Positions 1-9,248 of a DNA stretch of 61,578 nt are shown in pieces. Made by a program: the position numbers and the translations under genes. A model generated the notes under the pieces. The model did no database searches. It saw only the letters and a list, made by a program, of their open reading frames with translations, and was not told where the DNA came from. The stretch covers positions 1-61,578 of the forward strand of contig JAEWKZ010000125.1 in assembly GCA_023393525.1 (NCBI GenBank), in the 5' to 3' direction. Each line of letters opens with the position of its first letter. The stretch's first letter is position 1. This DNA is from Pseudomonadota bacterium (GTDB lineage: Bacteria > Desulfobacterota > Desulfovibrionia > Desulfovibrionales > Desulfomicrobiaceae).

Positions 1-3
1 AAT

Positions 4-39
4 GAAAATCCCGGCCGCCCTGTTACGGGGAGCCGGGAT
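4..39 (-). terminator. Rho-independent terminator after the nuclease gene
   Basis: An 8-bp perfect stem (8-15 with 32-39) with a GC-rich interior is followed, on the minus strand, by a short T run (the A run at 5-8). It lies about 20 bases past the stop of the minus-strand nuclease gene, where a terminator would be expected. Confidence 0.65.
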
Positions 40-61
40 ATGTTGATTGAAATTGTTGGGC

Positions 62-1267
62 CTATGGACGTTTGTTGATCTTGCTGATGTTCAGCCGATC
101 AAAGGACTTGCCTTCAGACTCACACCTAGTGATGAGCGCATCCGCGTCATCCTCTCCGAGGATAGCTGAGAGTTCCAAGCGCAATTGGTCCTTGTTCAAG
201 GTACGTCTTCCGGCTTGAGTCGAAACACGAAAACGCTGACTTCCAGCGCTGATCCATGCCCCATGGACATCACTCAAGGCATAGGCTGTCTTCAAACCCG
301 CCTCGACTTCAGAAATCTCGACATCCAGTTGGTCCTGCCTGGCTTTCAAGTCCTTGAGCTGGTCAAGAGCGTTGCCCCATTGCGGCTGATCAAGGCCATC
401 AAATTTCGGGCAATCGGCGTTGAATTCGCACCATGAGCACAGGGGATGAAACCCTTCTGCAGTGGGCAGGTTGTCAAAGTCTTCGTCATTTTTCTTCAAC
501 CCATCGACGTTGCGCCAAAGGCCCTCGGCTGTTTTGAGGCAGAGACTTAACATGGTGTCATCCGGCAGATATGGCCCGAACGCTTTGGCATCCGACATGG
601 ATAGGCACAGCACCCATGCCTCGATATCGACCGCTGACGGATGGGCTGGCATTTCGATTCCAAACTTCTCCAGGCAAATCTGCGGAAAAGTGAGCCCGGC
701 ACTACCATGTCCATCTGCTTCACCATGGACGCCAAATGCCGGTTGGTCCCAAAGTGCGCGTAAGAGACCGACTTGGCCATAAACCTGAGTTTCGTAAGAA
801 GAATACAATGTTTTAGGCAATTTTTCGCAGCTTTTAAGCTCCAATATCCGGACTGTGGGCTGTCCTACTGCGCTGGCGAAAACGAAGTCCAAATGCGCCT
901 TGATCGGCACCTGCTGGTAACTCGTCACGATCTCCAGTTGCTCAATCACGGGCAATCTCTGCTGCCTGAAGACCTGGGCAATACCGGCCTCAAACCAATG
1001 TCCACGCTGGAAACGAAGTTGTTTGCCGATCTGTGCCTGGACGGCATGCTGATCCAGTTGTTGGTCATGACCATTACCGAATAGTTTTTGCCCCACCGCT
1101 GCTCGTGGGCATTCCAAAGCTCGGCCAATATCCGACATGCCTATGTATTGGCTCCGATCTCCAAGCGATGACGCGGTTCTCTGCGCCGACGATTCAAGAA
1201 GCCCTTTCGCAAGCAGCGTCATGAGACCTTGGGCTCTGTGCTCTTCAGCTTGCACGATTTCACTCAT
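62..1267 (-). CDS. Cas4/RecB-like PD-(D/E)XK nuclease with Fe-S cysteines
   Basis: This 401-residue protein carries the PD-(D/E)XK nuclease pattern: HLDF with the metal-binding Asp near residue 127, then ELKS (Glu143, Lys145), then a YxxQ-type QVYGQ motif near 161-165. A cysteine at residue 53 (LECPR) and a C-terminal CSWC...C cluster near 280-290 match the four-cysteine Fe-S clasp of Cas4 and AddB-type nucleases. The start follows a strong GGAGG. The gene sits 70 bases downstream of an ERF annealing protein on the same strand, so the two probably form an exonuclease plus annealase recombination pair as in phages and integrative elements. The fold assignment is firm. The role is inferred from the neighbour. 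Confidence 0.8.
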   Translation of the reverse strand: MSEIVQAEEHRAQGLMTLLAKGLLESSAQRTASSLGDRSQYIGMSDIGRALECPRAAVGQKLFGNGHDQQLDQHAVQAQIGKQLRFQRGHWFEAGIAQVFRQQRLPVIEQLEIVTSYQQVPIKAHLDFVFASAVGQPTVRILELKSCEKLPKTLYSSYETQVYGQVGLLRALWDQPAFGVHGEADGHGSAGLTFPQICLEKFGIEMPAHPSAVDIEAWVLCLSMSDAKAFGPYLPDDTMLSLCLKTAEGLWRNVDGLKKNDEDFDNLPTAEGFHPLCSWCEFNADCPKFDGLDQPQWGNALDQLKDLKARQDQLDVEISEVEAGLKTAYALSDVHGAWISAGSQRFRVSTQAGRRTLNKDQLRLELSAILGEDDADALITRCESEGKSFDRLNISKINKRP

Positions 1268-1337
1268 GCCCTACCCTCCAAAATGACGAAAGCTGCCCGA
1301 GTGGAGCAGCCTTCGCTTGTGTTTTGTGACCGGATTT

Positions 1338-2003
1338 TCATGATGCCTGCGCATATTTCCACCACATTTTTCGCTGAGGATTCCATTTGAACCCGGCTCC
1401 AGCGAGAAGTTCCTTCTTGGCCTGGGTATTGCCCGTAGCGACGATGCACACCTGACCATCCGTAGCGGTGATCTCTTGGTAGGTGATGCCGTCGAGTTTC
1501 GTGAGTTGGGTTGGCTGCGGTCGACAGGGAGGAGAAGGTTCTCCAGAGTCTTGAAATGCCGGAGCCCTTTTCTGACGTTGCCCACCCTTGCAGGAATCCT
1601 TGGGCACATTCCCGTCCGTGTCCTCCTCGGTCACGATGCCGAGCATGGCGGAAATGGAGTAACGCCGGATATAGGTCATGGCGATACCAAGGCCCTGGGG
1701 ATCGTTCTTCGGCAATGGGACAACGGCATGGGACGATTGCCACTGTCCGGATTCAGCATGGACAAGCTTGGTCACAAGTCCGAGATGCCCAGGTTCAGCT
1801 GGGACCGGATACTGGGTGAGCCAGATTCCATTGGTCAGCAACGCTTCACGACAGGAATCCATAACACTGTTGAGGGTGGCGTAGTTGGAATGGGTGAAAG
1901 GGTTGAGGCGGTCCTTGGTTGCAGGCTGCAAGGATCGCTGAACGCTGATCAGGGCATTAGCCAACTTGGTTGTTTCGGAAGAGCAGTAGTTTTGTTCGGT
2001 CAT
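1338..2003 (-). CDS. erf: ERF-family single-strand annealing protein
   Basis: The product is 221 residues. Its first 130 or so residues match the ERF superfamily of phage single-strand DNA annealing proteins: an N-terminal helix with repeated hydrophobics, HSNYATLNSV, and YIRRYSISAMLG followed by acidic residues. The open frame extends 126 codons further upstream, but the ATG at 2003 is preceded by AGGAGTG and starts the recognisable domain, so that start was chosen. The C-terminal tail is variable, ending in an FKWNP...MWW segment. ERF proteins pair complementary single strands during recombination. With the downstream nuclease gene this suggests a phage-type or ICE-type recombination module. 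Confidence 0.85.
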   Translation of the reverse strand: MTEQNYCSSETTKLANALISVQRSLQPATKDRLNPFTHSNYATLNSVMDSCREALLTNGIWLTQYPVPAEPGHLGLVTKLVHAESGQWQSSHAVVPLPKNDPQGLGIAMTYIRRYSISAMLGIVTEEDTDGNVPKDSCKGGQRQKRAPAFQDSGEPSPPCRPQPTQLTKLDGITYQEITATDGQVCIVATGNTQAKKELLAGAGFKWNPQRKMWWKYAQAS

Positions 2004-2097
2004 GATCACTCCTATTTGGGCAGGGAGAAAGACAAAAAACCCGCTCAAGCGCACAAATGGCTTTAGCGGGGATTCTGAGGGGCTTTCAAGGGAGTGA

Positions 2098-2125
2098 TAT
2101 ATATCTAAAATAATTTGAAAGACAA
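2098..2125 (-). promoter_or_regulatory. Possible sigma-70 promoter for the ERF-nuclease pair
   Basis: Read on the minus strand, TTGTCT (2120-2125) is followed after 16 bases by TATATA (2098-2103), upstream of the ERF start at 2003. This is a reasonable but not perfect -35/-10 pair. Confidence 0.35.
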
Positions 2126-2159
2126 ATCCTAACACCTCACTTGAATAACACGAATCATT

Positions 2160-2725
2160 TTGTATTATCAATTCGTCGCGAAGATGGAAGCCCACGAGAA
2201 ACACCCCCCATTTCCAGGGGAAGAACTGCCTTTTTCCGCCCACCCGTCCGATCCCGAGTCCAAAGGCCGGGAGCTCTACGCCAGGGCGCTGGCTGGCGAT
2301 TTTGGCGCGTCCCGCCAGCGCCGCCCGTCTCGCCCCTGCCGGACCTGACTGCAGCCAAGTTCGCCAAGATCCACGCCGCAAAAGTCCGCGCCCGCGACGG
2401 CGGCATTATCCTTGACGGCGTGCGCTTCGACTCGAACGCCCAGGCCGTCGCCATGTACCAGGCCACCCTGACCACCATGAGCATGGTCCCGGATTTTTCC
2501 ACAAGCAACTGGCACGCCAGCGTGGACCCGGCCACCGGCCTCGACATCGTCGTGACCATGGACCTGCCCAAACTGCAGACCCTGCGGCTGGCCGGAGTCC
2601 AGCACATAGACGCCTGCAGCGCCTGGCAAAACGCGAGAGAAGCCGAAGTCGCAACGGCCACGGCCACCACCGACGAACCAGCCGCCCGCGCAGCCCTGGC
2701 CGCCATCCAGACCTCCATGCCATGA
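2160..2725 (+). pseudogene. Frameshifted DUF4376 phage protein relic
   Basis: The two halves of one gene lie in different frames. The N-terminal half begins at a TTG (2160) with YYQF and a Pro/Glu-rich segment ending ALAGDFGA. The C-terminal half, from about 2320 in another frame, reads PLPDLTAAKFAKIHAAK and continues into a DUF4376-like domain with VRFDS and LQTLRLAGVQHIDA. DUF4376 proteins are found with phage tail-fibre genes. The frame change falls at about 2300-2325. No phage structural genes are nearby, so this looks like an isolated relic. A sequencing indel would be an alternative explanation. Confidence 0.6.
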
Positions 2726-2779
2726 AAAAGGCCGGGGTTCCCCAGCCAATTCGAAAAATTCCTGTATGCTAGAACAACG

Positions 2780-3709
2780 TCACATCGGGAGCGAGTACTG
2801 TCTATGAGGGCTGGTGTGTTCCAGTACGTCCACGGCCTCATAGTCGGTTACCAAGCCTTTTCTTGTCTGTGCCTGGCGCGTGACGAGCCTCACCTTCAAC
2901 CTATCCCCTTTTGAAAATGACTTGATGCCGGAGTCAACGTCGGCCAGGAACTTCTTATCAGAGATCGTAACGAATATTTGAGAAGTGCCGTCGGTTAATT
3001 TCCACTTGTTGTCTTCTTTGAAAGAGAGGGAGACTATGGAAAAATATCGAATTTGCGGGGCCTCATCCACGTCCAAAGGCATCCTCTCGTCAAGATCGAC
3101 AGGAGAAAAATAGGAAACATCTTTAGCGTTGATCAGCTGAGATTTATTCCCATCGTCCTTTACGTAGATGCTGGATATGCCCTGTGTCCTCAGGGGTTCT
3201 ACGGCCCTGTCCAGGCAATTCCTGACCTCTGGGTCAGTGTAGAGATCTGCCACCGACTTTTGGACCTCGATAGTGTCGTCTTCGAAGGACAGGGCAACGC
3301 GGTTGTGCTCAAGAGTTGCAGTTTTTGTCAGCTTGCGGCCTCTTGCCCACTTGATCAAGGCAAAAAGCCCGGCACACGATCCTGTTGTGAGCGCGGTCGG
3401 AGAAATCCCAAGCAGGTTCAATATTTCCAACGCATCTCGAAAGGAGGAACCAGGCTGGAAGACACCCTTCAGCTGCGACATGAAATCCAGAATAGTCTCG
3501 AAACTGATTCCGAAGCTCCCGGCAGGAAAACCTTTGACACGGACCGACACCTTGACCTCGTTCCCATTTAGAACGCGGTTGGCCTGCTCCAGCATGTCTC
3601 CAAAGGCCAGCATCGCCGGCGCAAGGTCACGGACATCCATGGAGCCGTCACGAAGGGCCTCTCCGTCGAAATAGATCGTAAATTCAGCCACGCTCATATG
3701 GTCGTTCAT
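2780..3709 (-). CDS. Hypothetical protein
   Basis: I do not recognise this 309-residue protein. The ATG at 3709 is preceded by GGAG at good spacing. There is no signal peptide or clear transmembrane segment apart from a short hydrophobic patch (GLFALIKWA) near the middle. The N-terminal half has regular strand and helix patterns (FTIYFDGEAL, KVSVRVKGF), and the C-terminal part is rich in alternating hydrophobics with a KGDRLKVRLV segment that could be a small beta-barrel. It looks soluble and cytoplasmic. Its neighbours are other cargo genes of the accessory region. Confidence 0.6.
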   Translation of the reverse strand: MNDHMSVAEFTIYFDGEALRDGSMDVRDLAPAMLAFGDMLEQANRVLNGNEVKVSVRVKGFPAGSFGISFETILDFMSQLKGVFQPGSSFRDALEILNLLGISPTALTTGSCAGLFALIKWARGRKLTKTATLEHNRVALSFEDDTIEVQKSVADLYTDPEVRNCLDRAVEPLRTQGISSIYVKDDGNKSQLINAKDVSYFSPVDLDERMPLDVDEAPQIRYFSIVSLSFKEDNKWKLTDGTSQIFVTISDKKFLADVDSGIKSFSKGDRLKVRLVTRQAQTRKGLVTDYEAVDVLEHTSPHRQYSLPM

Positions 3710-3847
3710 CTAGCAATCTCCAGTTGAAACCTCAATAGGTCTGCGCGGGCACAAATCCATTCAGAATACCATCTCTCAATAAGATACGCATTGCTCCGCA
3801 CAAAAAAAACCGCGTGCGAAAAACATGCAGAGCCGTAGGTCACCGGA

Positions 3848-4327
3848 TCAAGCCGTCTTGTATTTAAACCTCTTTTCACACCCTGGGCACACAGGGGGCA
3901 AGTGCGTGATGTCTTCTCCGCATTCCGGGCACGTAGTTTTTTGCGGAGCCATGGGGAAATGAAACCCGCATTTTGCGCAATCCAAATTTGATACCGGCGA
4001 TTCCAGCCCGCACCGAGGGCAATTTTTCAGCCTGACCTTTGCCGGAGGCTTGGCCGCAACCGGTTGTTCCTTGCCGCAATACCGGCAAAGGATCGCCTCG
4101 GCCTTGATTTCTTCAGCACAAAAAGGACAGACTTTTGAGGGGGTGCGCTCCTTGCCCCGCCCTCGTTGCGGTTCCACCGCACCGGCCAGACCGACAATCA
4201 AAAGCGCTATCGGGCCAAGAAGCAAGGCCCAAAAAAACCAGTTAAGCCCCGATCGGCCTTTCGATCTGGCCACGAAAACGGCGGCAAACATACAGACAAG
4301 CCAAAGCATGCCGAAAAGTTCAAGCAT
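3848..4327 (-). CDS. Membrane-anchored zinc-ribbon protein
   Basis: The product is about 159 residues, starting at the ATG at 4327, which follows AAGGAGG at nine bases spacing. An upstream in-frame ATG at 4351 lacks that signal. Two hydrophobic segments (LWLVCMFAAVFVA, then WALLLGPIALLIVGLAG) anchor the protein. The rest contains three zinc-ribbon units: CPFC...CRYC, CPRC...CAKC and CPEC...CPGC. Such proteins are common and poorly characterised. The layout suggests a membrane protein with a cytoplasmic metal-binding tail. Confidence 0.65.
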   Translation of the reverse strand: MLELFGMLWLVCMFAAVFVARSKGRSGLNWFFWALLLGPIALLIVGLAGAVEPQRGRGKERTPSKVCPFCAEEIKAEAILCRYCGKEQPVAAKPPAKVRLKNCPRCGLESPVSNLDCAKCGFHFPMAPQKTTCPECGEDITHLPPVCPGCEKRFKYKTA

Positions 4328-4358
4328 ATACAGCAACCTCCTTTTTCCCATGCACCCG

Positions 4359-4670
4359 TCATTTACCCGCCCCGCCCTCCAGCCTGGCTATCTCTTCGCT
4401 GATCTGCTGGCTTGAGAAACGCTTTTCAAGGTCTCGCATGAAGACGAGCATTTTCTGCCGTGCTTCGCCTGCGCCTGTCGCATCGCCGGCATGGTGGCGC
4501 TTGAGTATCTGTTCGCGCCAATAAAGCCAATCCTTGCATCTTTCGGTCAGGTCATCCTCGTAAGCAACAGCCTGCACCTTCCCGCCGCCACCTCCTCCGC
4601 CGGTCGTGAGCGCGAGGCATCCGGCAAACATGAAAAAGACGATGGCAGCCCCAGTCAGTAATTTACTCAT
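4359..4670 (-). CDS. Small putative lipoprotein
   Basis: The chosen start at 4670 gives about 103 residues. A hydrophobic N-terminus ends in FAGC, a plausible lipobox, followed by a seven-glycine run and a charged helical domain rich in Arg, Lys and Glu. An in-frame ATG 13 codons upstream would add a charged leader and bury the signal peptide, so it was rejected. No function is recognised. It is 31 bases upstream of the zinc-ribbon gene and may be cotranscribed with it. Confidence 0.5.
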   Translation of the reverse strand: MSKLLTGAAIVFFMFAGCLALTTGGGGGGGKVQAVAYEDDLTERCKDWLYWREQILKRHHAGDATGAGEARQKMLVFMRDLEKRFSSQQISEEIARLEGGAGK

Positions 4671-4816
4671 AGCGTCTCTTTTTTTTGGCGGCACGCTATT
4701 AAACATCACAACCCTGGAAAATTAGCATTGCTCTGCACAAAATATATATTTTCTGCACCCTTCGCTTAGCTCAAAATCGTCACGAGTCTGCCAGCCGCGG
4801 ACGATATAACAAGATT

Positions 4817-5431
4817 TCAATAATTTAGTCCTTGAAGATCGCGAATCTCTAAAGGTGCAAACTCAGCTCGAAAAATCTCCTTATCTCCGCCCTGAACGCT
4901 TGCGTAAATTGTCATCGTCACCAGAAAATCAATCTCGCTACTGCCTATGGCGTCTTTCCAGTCTGCTTCACCCGCAGCGAAAAGAATTTTGTCCGATGTC
5001 CAGCCTTGCTTAATGGATCCACTTGCCTGGCTGTATGACGCAATTTTCCTTTTGTTCAGTTCGTCCACGATCAAGACGTTGATGCCGAAACTTTCAAGGT
5101 CGGCGGGACCTACGTTTTTGAACGCCAGCTTAAGGGCCGGCATCGGATGTGGATACTCTTCACCACCAGGTCGGACGCCCTTGACGGCGTCGAAAGCCTC
5201 AATTTTCATGTCCGATGGGGCCTTCGACCACCCGAACGACTTGTCAATTTCATTTGATACATCTGTGTGTTGTGGAACGACATCGACTGCAACCTGAGTT
5301 TTATGCTCAAGCGTTGTATTCTTTTGGCCGACGAAGTAGCAAGCTGATCCAACCAAGACGACAACAAGCATCCACACAATGCGTTCCGTGGAGAGCAGGC
5401 TTCTCGCTCCTATGGCTTGCAAGTCCCGCAT
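4817..5431 (-). CDS. Single-pass membrane protein of unknown function
   Basis: This 204-residue protein has one N-terminal transmembrane segment (WMLVVVLVGSACYFVG, about residues 20-35) and a large hydrophilic domain that would lie outside the cytoplasm. No family is recognised. Its start overlaps the end of the SNase-like gene by 22 bases, so the two are likely translated together. The downstream domain has alternating strands (ALKLAFKNVG, FGINVLIVDE) suggesting a beta-sandwich. Confidence 0.55.
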   Translation of the reverse strand: MRDLQAIGARSLLSTERIVWMLVVVLVGSACYFVGQKNTTLEHKTQVAVDVVPQHTDVSNEIDKSFGWSKAPSDMKIEAFDAVKGVRPGGEEYPHPMPALKLAFKNVGPADLESFGINVLIVDELNKRKIASYSQASGSIKQGWTSDKILFAAGEADWKDAIGSSEIDFLVTMTIYASVQGGDKEIFRAEFAPLEIRDLQGLNY

Positions 5432-6078
5432 GGCCTGTATCCTCCCGCTACTGCTTCTTCTCTGGTGGCAAAGACGGCGCCGCAGTTTTTGCAGTTGTAG
5501 TGTTGGCAGCCAGGACGATGAAAAACACCGCTCTTTGTATTTCCATGATATGGCCCGTCGGTAGAAGCAACGAGCATCGGGCCGCTATCCTTCGTGCTCG
5601 ACGCTTGACCTCCATGTCTCCATTCCCATGGCGCGATGGGCGCAGTGTCCGACCATAGTCCAACCTTACTAGCCTTGGCCTGCGCCTCAAACCCAGCCCA
5701 CTCGGAGCACATGGAACCGTCACAGTATTGGCGGTAGAGCCACGCATAGCCATGGCTAATCTGCTCGGAATTCGCGTTCACCCCATCCACAAAGATTCTG
5801 GCCACGGTACGCCCGTACTTGTCGATGTCTGTCGGGTCTACTTCGACGGTTTTACCATAGACAAGATCGCTGAGATTGGACTTTGAAGCTTTGCCAAACG
5901 GCTGAGTGCTTTCCGGAGCATCGATGCCGTAGAGCCTAATTTTATATTGATCGTGCCCATCGCGGAGGACCGTGATGGTGTCACCGTCGGAGATGCCGAC
6001 AACTTTCCCCGACCAAGCCCAAGATGTTGCGGTCATCAACAAAAACGTCACGCAAAGAAGGAACTTTTTCATCATCAT
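5410..6078 (-). CDS. Secreted SNase-like thermonuclease with C-terminal cysteine domain
   Basis: After a signal peptide (to about residue 21, ATSWA) comes a staphylococcal-nuclease domain: GDTITV, YKIRLYGIDAPE with the catalytic Arg and Asp, then DKYGRTVARIF and a WLYRQYC segment. The last 45 residues hold HRPGCQHY, CKNC, and RPCGTCKP, an Ada-like metal-binding module often seen fused to SNase domains. The protein probably cleaves nucleic acids outside the cytoplasm. It heads a minus-strand run of four cargo genes. Length is 222 residues. Family assignment is secure, substrate is not. Confidence 0.8.
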   Translation of the reverse strand: MMMKKFLLCVTFLLMTATSWAWSGKVVGISDGDTITVLRDGHDQYKIRLYGIDAPESTQPFGKASKSNLSDLVYGKTVEVDPTDIDKYGRTVARIFVDGVNANSEQISHGYAWLYRQYCDGSMCSEWAGFEAQAKASKVGLWSDTAPIAPWEWRHGGQASSTKDSGPMLVASTDGPYHGNTKSGVFHRPGCQHYNCKNCGAVFATREEAVAGGYRPCGTCKP

Positions 6079-6186
6079 AGACGTCCATTTTTCCTAGGAT
6101 CATAGCACTTATTCTGTCACTGGTCAGCAAAAAAAGTTGTCATACAGTCATAGAGGGCGCCTATACTGCGGGAAAAATGGCTTCAG

Positions 6187-6536
6187 TTGCTATTCCAGAG
6201 AAAAATATTGCGAGCGAATAGGTTCTTGGCAGTGTTGCGGGGAGTGAGCAGAAGGTGCGAACGATTGGAAATACGGGTTCTCGACCCAAGCTTCGATAAC
6301 GCGCTCATCATTCAAATTTTCAAGCTGCTTGAGAACAAGGAAGCCGACCATCAACCGGGCGGTCTTTCCGGGGCGGTCCGGATGCAGCATAAAGCGGCCT
6401 GAAGTTATCCTCGAACGCCTGCCACAGAATGACCTGGACCAACACCAGAAGGAAATTGTGAGGATCAAGTTGATTGAACAGATCCGGAGAAAAGAAGCAG
6501 AGCTAACAGTCCGATTTTTTGGGTTGTATCGATAAT
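6187..6536 (-). pseudogene. IS5-type transposase remnant
   Basis: The minus strand encodes the N-terminal part of an IS5/IS1182-like transposase in two frames. LDPHNFLLVLVQVILWQAFE matches the start of such proteins. After a frame change it continues RPGKTARLMVGFLVLKQLEN and VIEAWVENPYFQ, the hallmark of the family. Only about 110 residues remain, the catalytic DDE region is absent, and no inverted repeats were found. This is a dead fragment. Confidence 0.65.
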
Positions 6537-6682
6537 ACCCTAGGTGTGATTTCGACCAGAAAATGCATTACTGATTATTCGAAAAATGATGTATCCTAGA
6601 AATATTATTTTATTTCAGTATATTATCACATTTTCAGGGCTGACTAAGTAAAAAATTTGAGCATTCACTCTCAATACTTATT

Positions 6683-8506
6683 TCATTGTCGCGACACTAT
6701 AAATGACACAAGTTTATTTAGCATATTTTTTGCAATGCCAGTTAGAAATCTACTCCGCCTAAGGACTGGAATCATAGGCGGCGAAACAAGATAATAGAAG
6801 GATACAAAGATTCGCCCTATTAAGTTTGTCAATAAACAACTGTCACGCCATTTTCGCAACACATTTGTCTCAAATGCATCTGATCCATACACCGCGGTGG
6901 CAATGAAGCAGTTACTGTTCGATGATGGCCGTGGTTGCGGCCTACGTTGATAATTCTCTGCAGGTCGCGCCGCAGTTTGGCCAGGAGAGCGAGACTGACC
7001 ACTTCGCATTTTCTCAAGGATATCATGATTAGAACTCTTTGATGAAGAGGGCTTCACCATAACACCCGTGTCTGCAGATGGTGATACAACAGTTCTTGTT
7101 GATGCCTTCCTGCCCGTAACAAGTTCAAGCAAATCCTGATTCGAAGTTTTTGTTTTATGGCCAGCAGATCTTGTCGATGAACCTGCGAGCCTATACCTCG
7201 CATCGTTCTCGCTAATTATGTGTAGTTGACTGCCCTGTGTAATGCTGATCGACAGATGCGAATATTTGTACTTCCTACTGACATATGGAGGCTCCATTAA
7301 TCCAACTACACTAATCCATTTTCCAACCCAATTTGAACTTGGTTTGTTTGTAAGAGCTTCTAATCCTTCAGACCAAATACTAATTTTTACAATATTCCCT
7401 TGCCAATGTCCAAAATTTATAAACACATAGGGTTTTCCATGACGAGTCGTGTCTTGTTTAACATCGATAATTTTACCGATTAATTCAACCTTATCCCCAA
7501 CAAACCCAAGACAAAATGCGTAATTTGTGGCGTCTAAAACAGGAAATGCAGACAAATACTGCTCTATAAATTGAGAAGAAATACTTGCAATTGATATCTT
7601 TGCAGAAGGAATATTTTGTTTTGAAAGATAATCATCAAGCGATGGTGTTAACTCAAAAGGAGAACCGCATATCGAAGCGAAATTCTTTGCATCTTCAGAT
7701 AAGCCCTGCAGACTTATTAACTCACTAAAAATTCCAGATTTACTTGGATTGGCAAAGTCATTCGCCTTGAATATAATAGAATCACCATCGGAACGAGATT
7801 TTGCCCAAAGATTCGGAGCTAAAATGAGTGCCCGGAGGGACAAATTGAGACTTATAAATGCGAAGCGATCAAGCGAACTATTCCACGAAGTTTGGCTTCT
7901 TTGTGGATGCTGAAAATTCCGATGCCCCAACTCTGAACTTCCTGTGGCCTGAAGATCTTCGACAAACATCCCATCATAGTCGATTAGTTGTAATTTATTA
8001 CCAGCGTCGGCGACCATGACGTTACCGGTCTGAATATCTCCATGCGCCATATTTTGAAATTCAAGATAGTTGGCAAGAACGGTTAAGGATTGAATCAAAT
8101 TTTGTAGATTAGAGGAACTATGATAGTTATTCTCCACAAACTCGCCAAGCGTCACACCTGAAGCCCACGCCATCTTGACAATGGGAAACTCGGATCCAGC
8201 AACGCGAATTCCTTGGGGCTGGAATTCAAAATCAACAAAATAAGGCGATCGTAGACTTGCAAGTCGGCTTGATATAGAACTATAACGCTTTTCAAGTGCG
8301 TTAGATTGCTTGTGAAAGCATCTAACAGCATATTTTTTTCCGCCATTCTTGATTGTATACGTAAGAGCAAAACCGCCACACAGTGCAAGAGGTAATCCAA
8401 GCCCTGTTGTTACAACCTGGCCTTGCTTAAGTTCAGGATCTTTTAGCGCAATACTGGGGTGCTGAAATGCTTCATTGTACTGCTCAAGCGAGGGATAAGG
8501 CATCAA
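6683..8506 (-). CDS. Protein kinase of a vWA-PP2C-kinase triad, with OB-like and CFI-box regions
   Basis: The first 250 residues form a kinase fold. HGDIQTGN (155-162) is the catalytic loop and IDYDG (175-179) carries the metal-binding Asp in place of DFG. The usual VAIK lysine position reads AVRCF (60-64), with Arg instead of Lys. A middle region (about 330-440) with KVELIGKIIDV and KISIWSEG resembles an OB fold, followed by a disordered Ser/Lys-rich linker. The C-terminus has CFIATAVYGS, the CFI-box seen at the ends of many bacterial signalling proteins, and hydrophobic helices. The start overlaps the phosphatase stop by four bases, so the genes form one operon. The target is unknown. Confidence 0.75.
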   Translation of the reverse strand: MMPYPSLEQYNEAFQHPSIALKDPELKQGQVVTTGLGLPLALCGGFALTYTIKNGGKKYAVRCFHKQSNALEKRYSSISSRLASLRSPYFVDFEFQPQGIRVAGSEFPIVKMAWASGVTLGEFVENNYHSSSNLQNLIQSLTVLANYLEFQNMAHGDIQTGNVMVADAGNKLQLIDYDGMFVEDLQATGSSELGHRNFQHPQRSQTSWNSSLDRFAFISLNLSLRALILAPNLWAKSRSDGDSIIFKANDFANPSKSGIFSELISLQGLSEDAKNFASICGSPFELTPSLDDYLSKQNIPSAKISIASISSQFIEQYLSAFPVLDATNYAFCLGFVGDKVELIGKIIDVKQDTTRHGKPYVFINFGHWQGNIVKISIWSEGLEALTNKPSSNWVGKWISVVGLMEPPYVSRKYKYSHLSISITQGSQLHIISENDARYRLAGSSTRSAGHKTKTSNQDLLELVTGRKASTRTVVSPSADTGVMVKPSSSKSSNHDILEKMRSGQSRSPGQTAARPAENYQRRPQPRPSSNSNCFIATAVYGSDAFETNVLRKWRDSCLLTNLIGRIFVSFYYLVSPPMIPVLRRSRFLTGIAKNMLNKLVSFIVSRQ

Positions 8507-9237
8507 TAAATCTCCTCGCTGAAAGAAATAGAAACCAGAGTCACGTCATCGACGCGCATGCGCCCCTGCTTACGTTCATTCAGCACAATCGATTCCAAAT
8601 GGGCAACATCTGTCATTGACAACAATGTTGTCCATTGAGGCGTGCCGTCTTGCTCCATCTTGAGTGCCCATTCGCCCAAGGCGTCAGTCATACAAAGCAA
8701 AAATGGGTGTTGTATCTGATTCAAACTCCATGTTTTAAAATGCCGCGTGAAAAAATCTACACTACCACTAAAGCCATTGTATAACGAATTTGTACAAAGC
8801 AGTTCTGGCCGTTGTTTAAACTGAGATGAAAAATTATAAGGAAATGAATCAATAATATCAGAACCATTCAAGAGCACTGCTAGACTATCTCCAATACCTA
8901 ATACGTCCAATGAAGCATGCGTAGGAAATAATTCTATCCCAAGCAGCGTAGCAAAGCTACCTCGCTCAAATGATGCGCACTTAGACCAACTAAGCGATGA
9001 TAGATCATATTGACCATTATACTCTTGAATGACTCCAGACAACCAATCTGGAGAAAATTCCGGAGATTGCACAAACGTTTTAACTAGAATTTGAGCCCAA
9101 GTCTTGGAGTCAAACGACTCGGACGCTCCGTCACTAATCGCAAGTCTTCCCGCTTCAAGCGAAATCTTTACTGCATCCTCAGTTGACTCCGGATAGTTGC
9201 TATCTTTTGGTACTTGGCCGCAAAAAAGTACGTTCAT
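8503..9237 (-). CDS. PP2C-type phosphatase of the triad
   Basis: This 244-residue protein shows a divergent PP2C pattern: an early acidic STEDA, LAISDGASESF (about 32-42, the metal-binding Asp-Gly), GSFATLLGIEL, and LGIGDSLAVLL (the GDS motif). A late LCMTDALGEW supplies the C-terminal Asp. It probably removes phosphate added by the adjacent kinase. The gene starts 11 bases after the vWA gene stop and overlaps the kinase by an ATGA. The family is clear despite low similarity to housekeeping PP2C enzymes. Confidence 0.75.
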   Translation of the reverse strand: MNVLFCGQVPKDSNYPESTEDAVKISLEAGRLAISDGASESFDSKTWAQILVKTFVQSPEFSPDWLSGVIQEYNGQYDLSSLSWSKCASFERGSFATLLGIELFPTHASLDVLGIGDSLAVLLNGSDIIDSFPYNFSSQFKQRPELLCTNSLYNGFSGSVDFFTRHFKTWSLNQIQHPFLLCMTDALGEWALKMEQDGTPQWTTLLSMTDVAHLESIVLNERKQGRMRVDDVTLVSISFSEEIY

Positions 9238-9248
9238 CGTTGTTTAGC

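Noticed and set aside
62..1267. Possible cas4 gene of a CRISPR system
   Set aside because: There are no other cas genes and no array. The neighbour is an ERF annealase, so a recombination nuclease is more likely.
6187..6402. Plus-strand 71-codon frame
   Set aside because: It lies over the IS5-type transposase relic on the minus strand, which shows clear family motifs.
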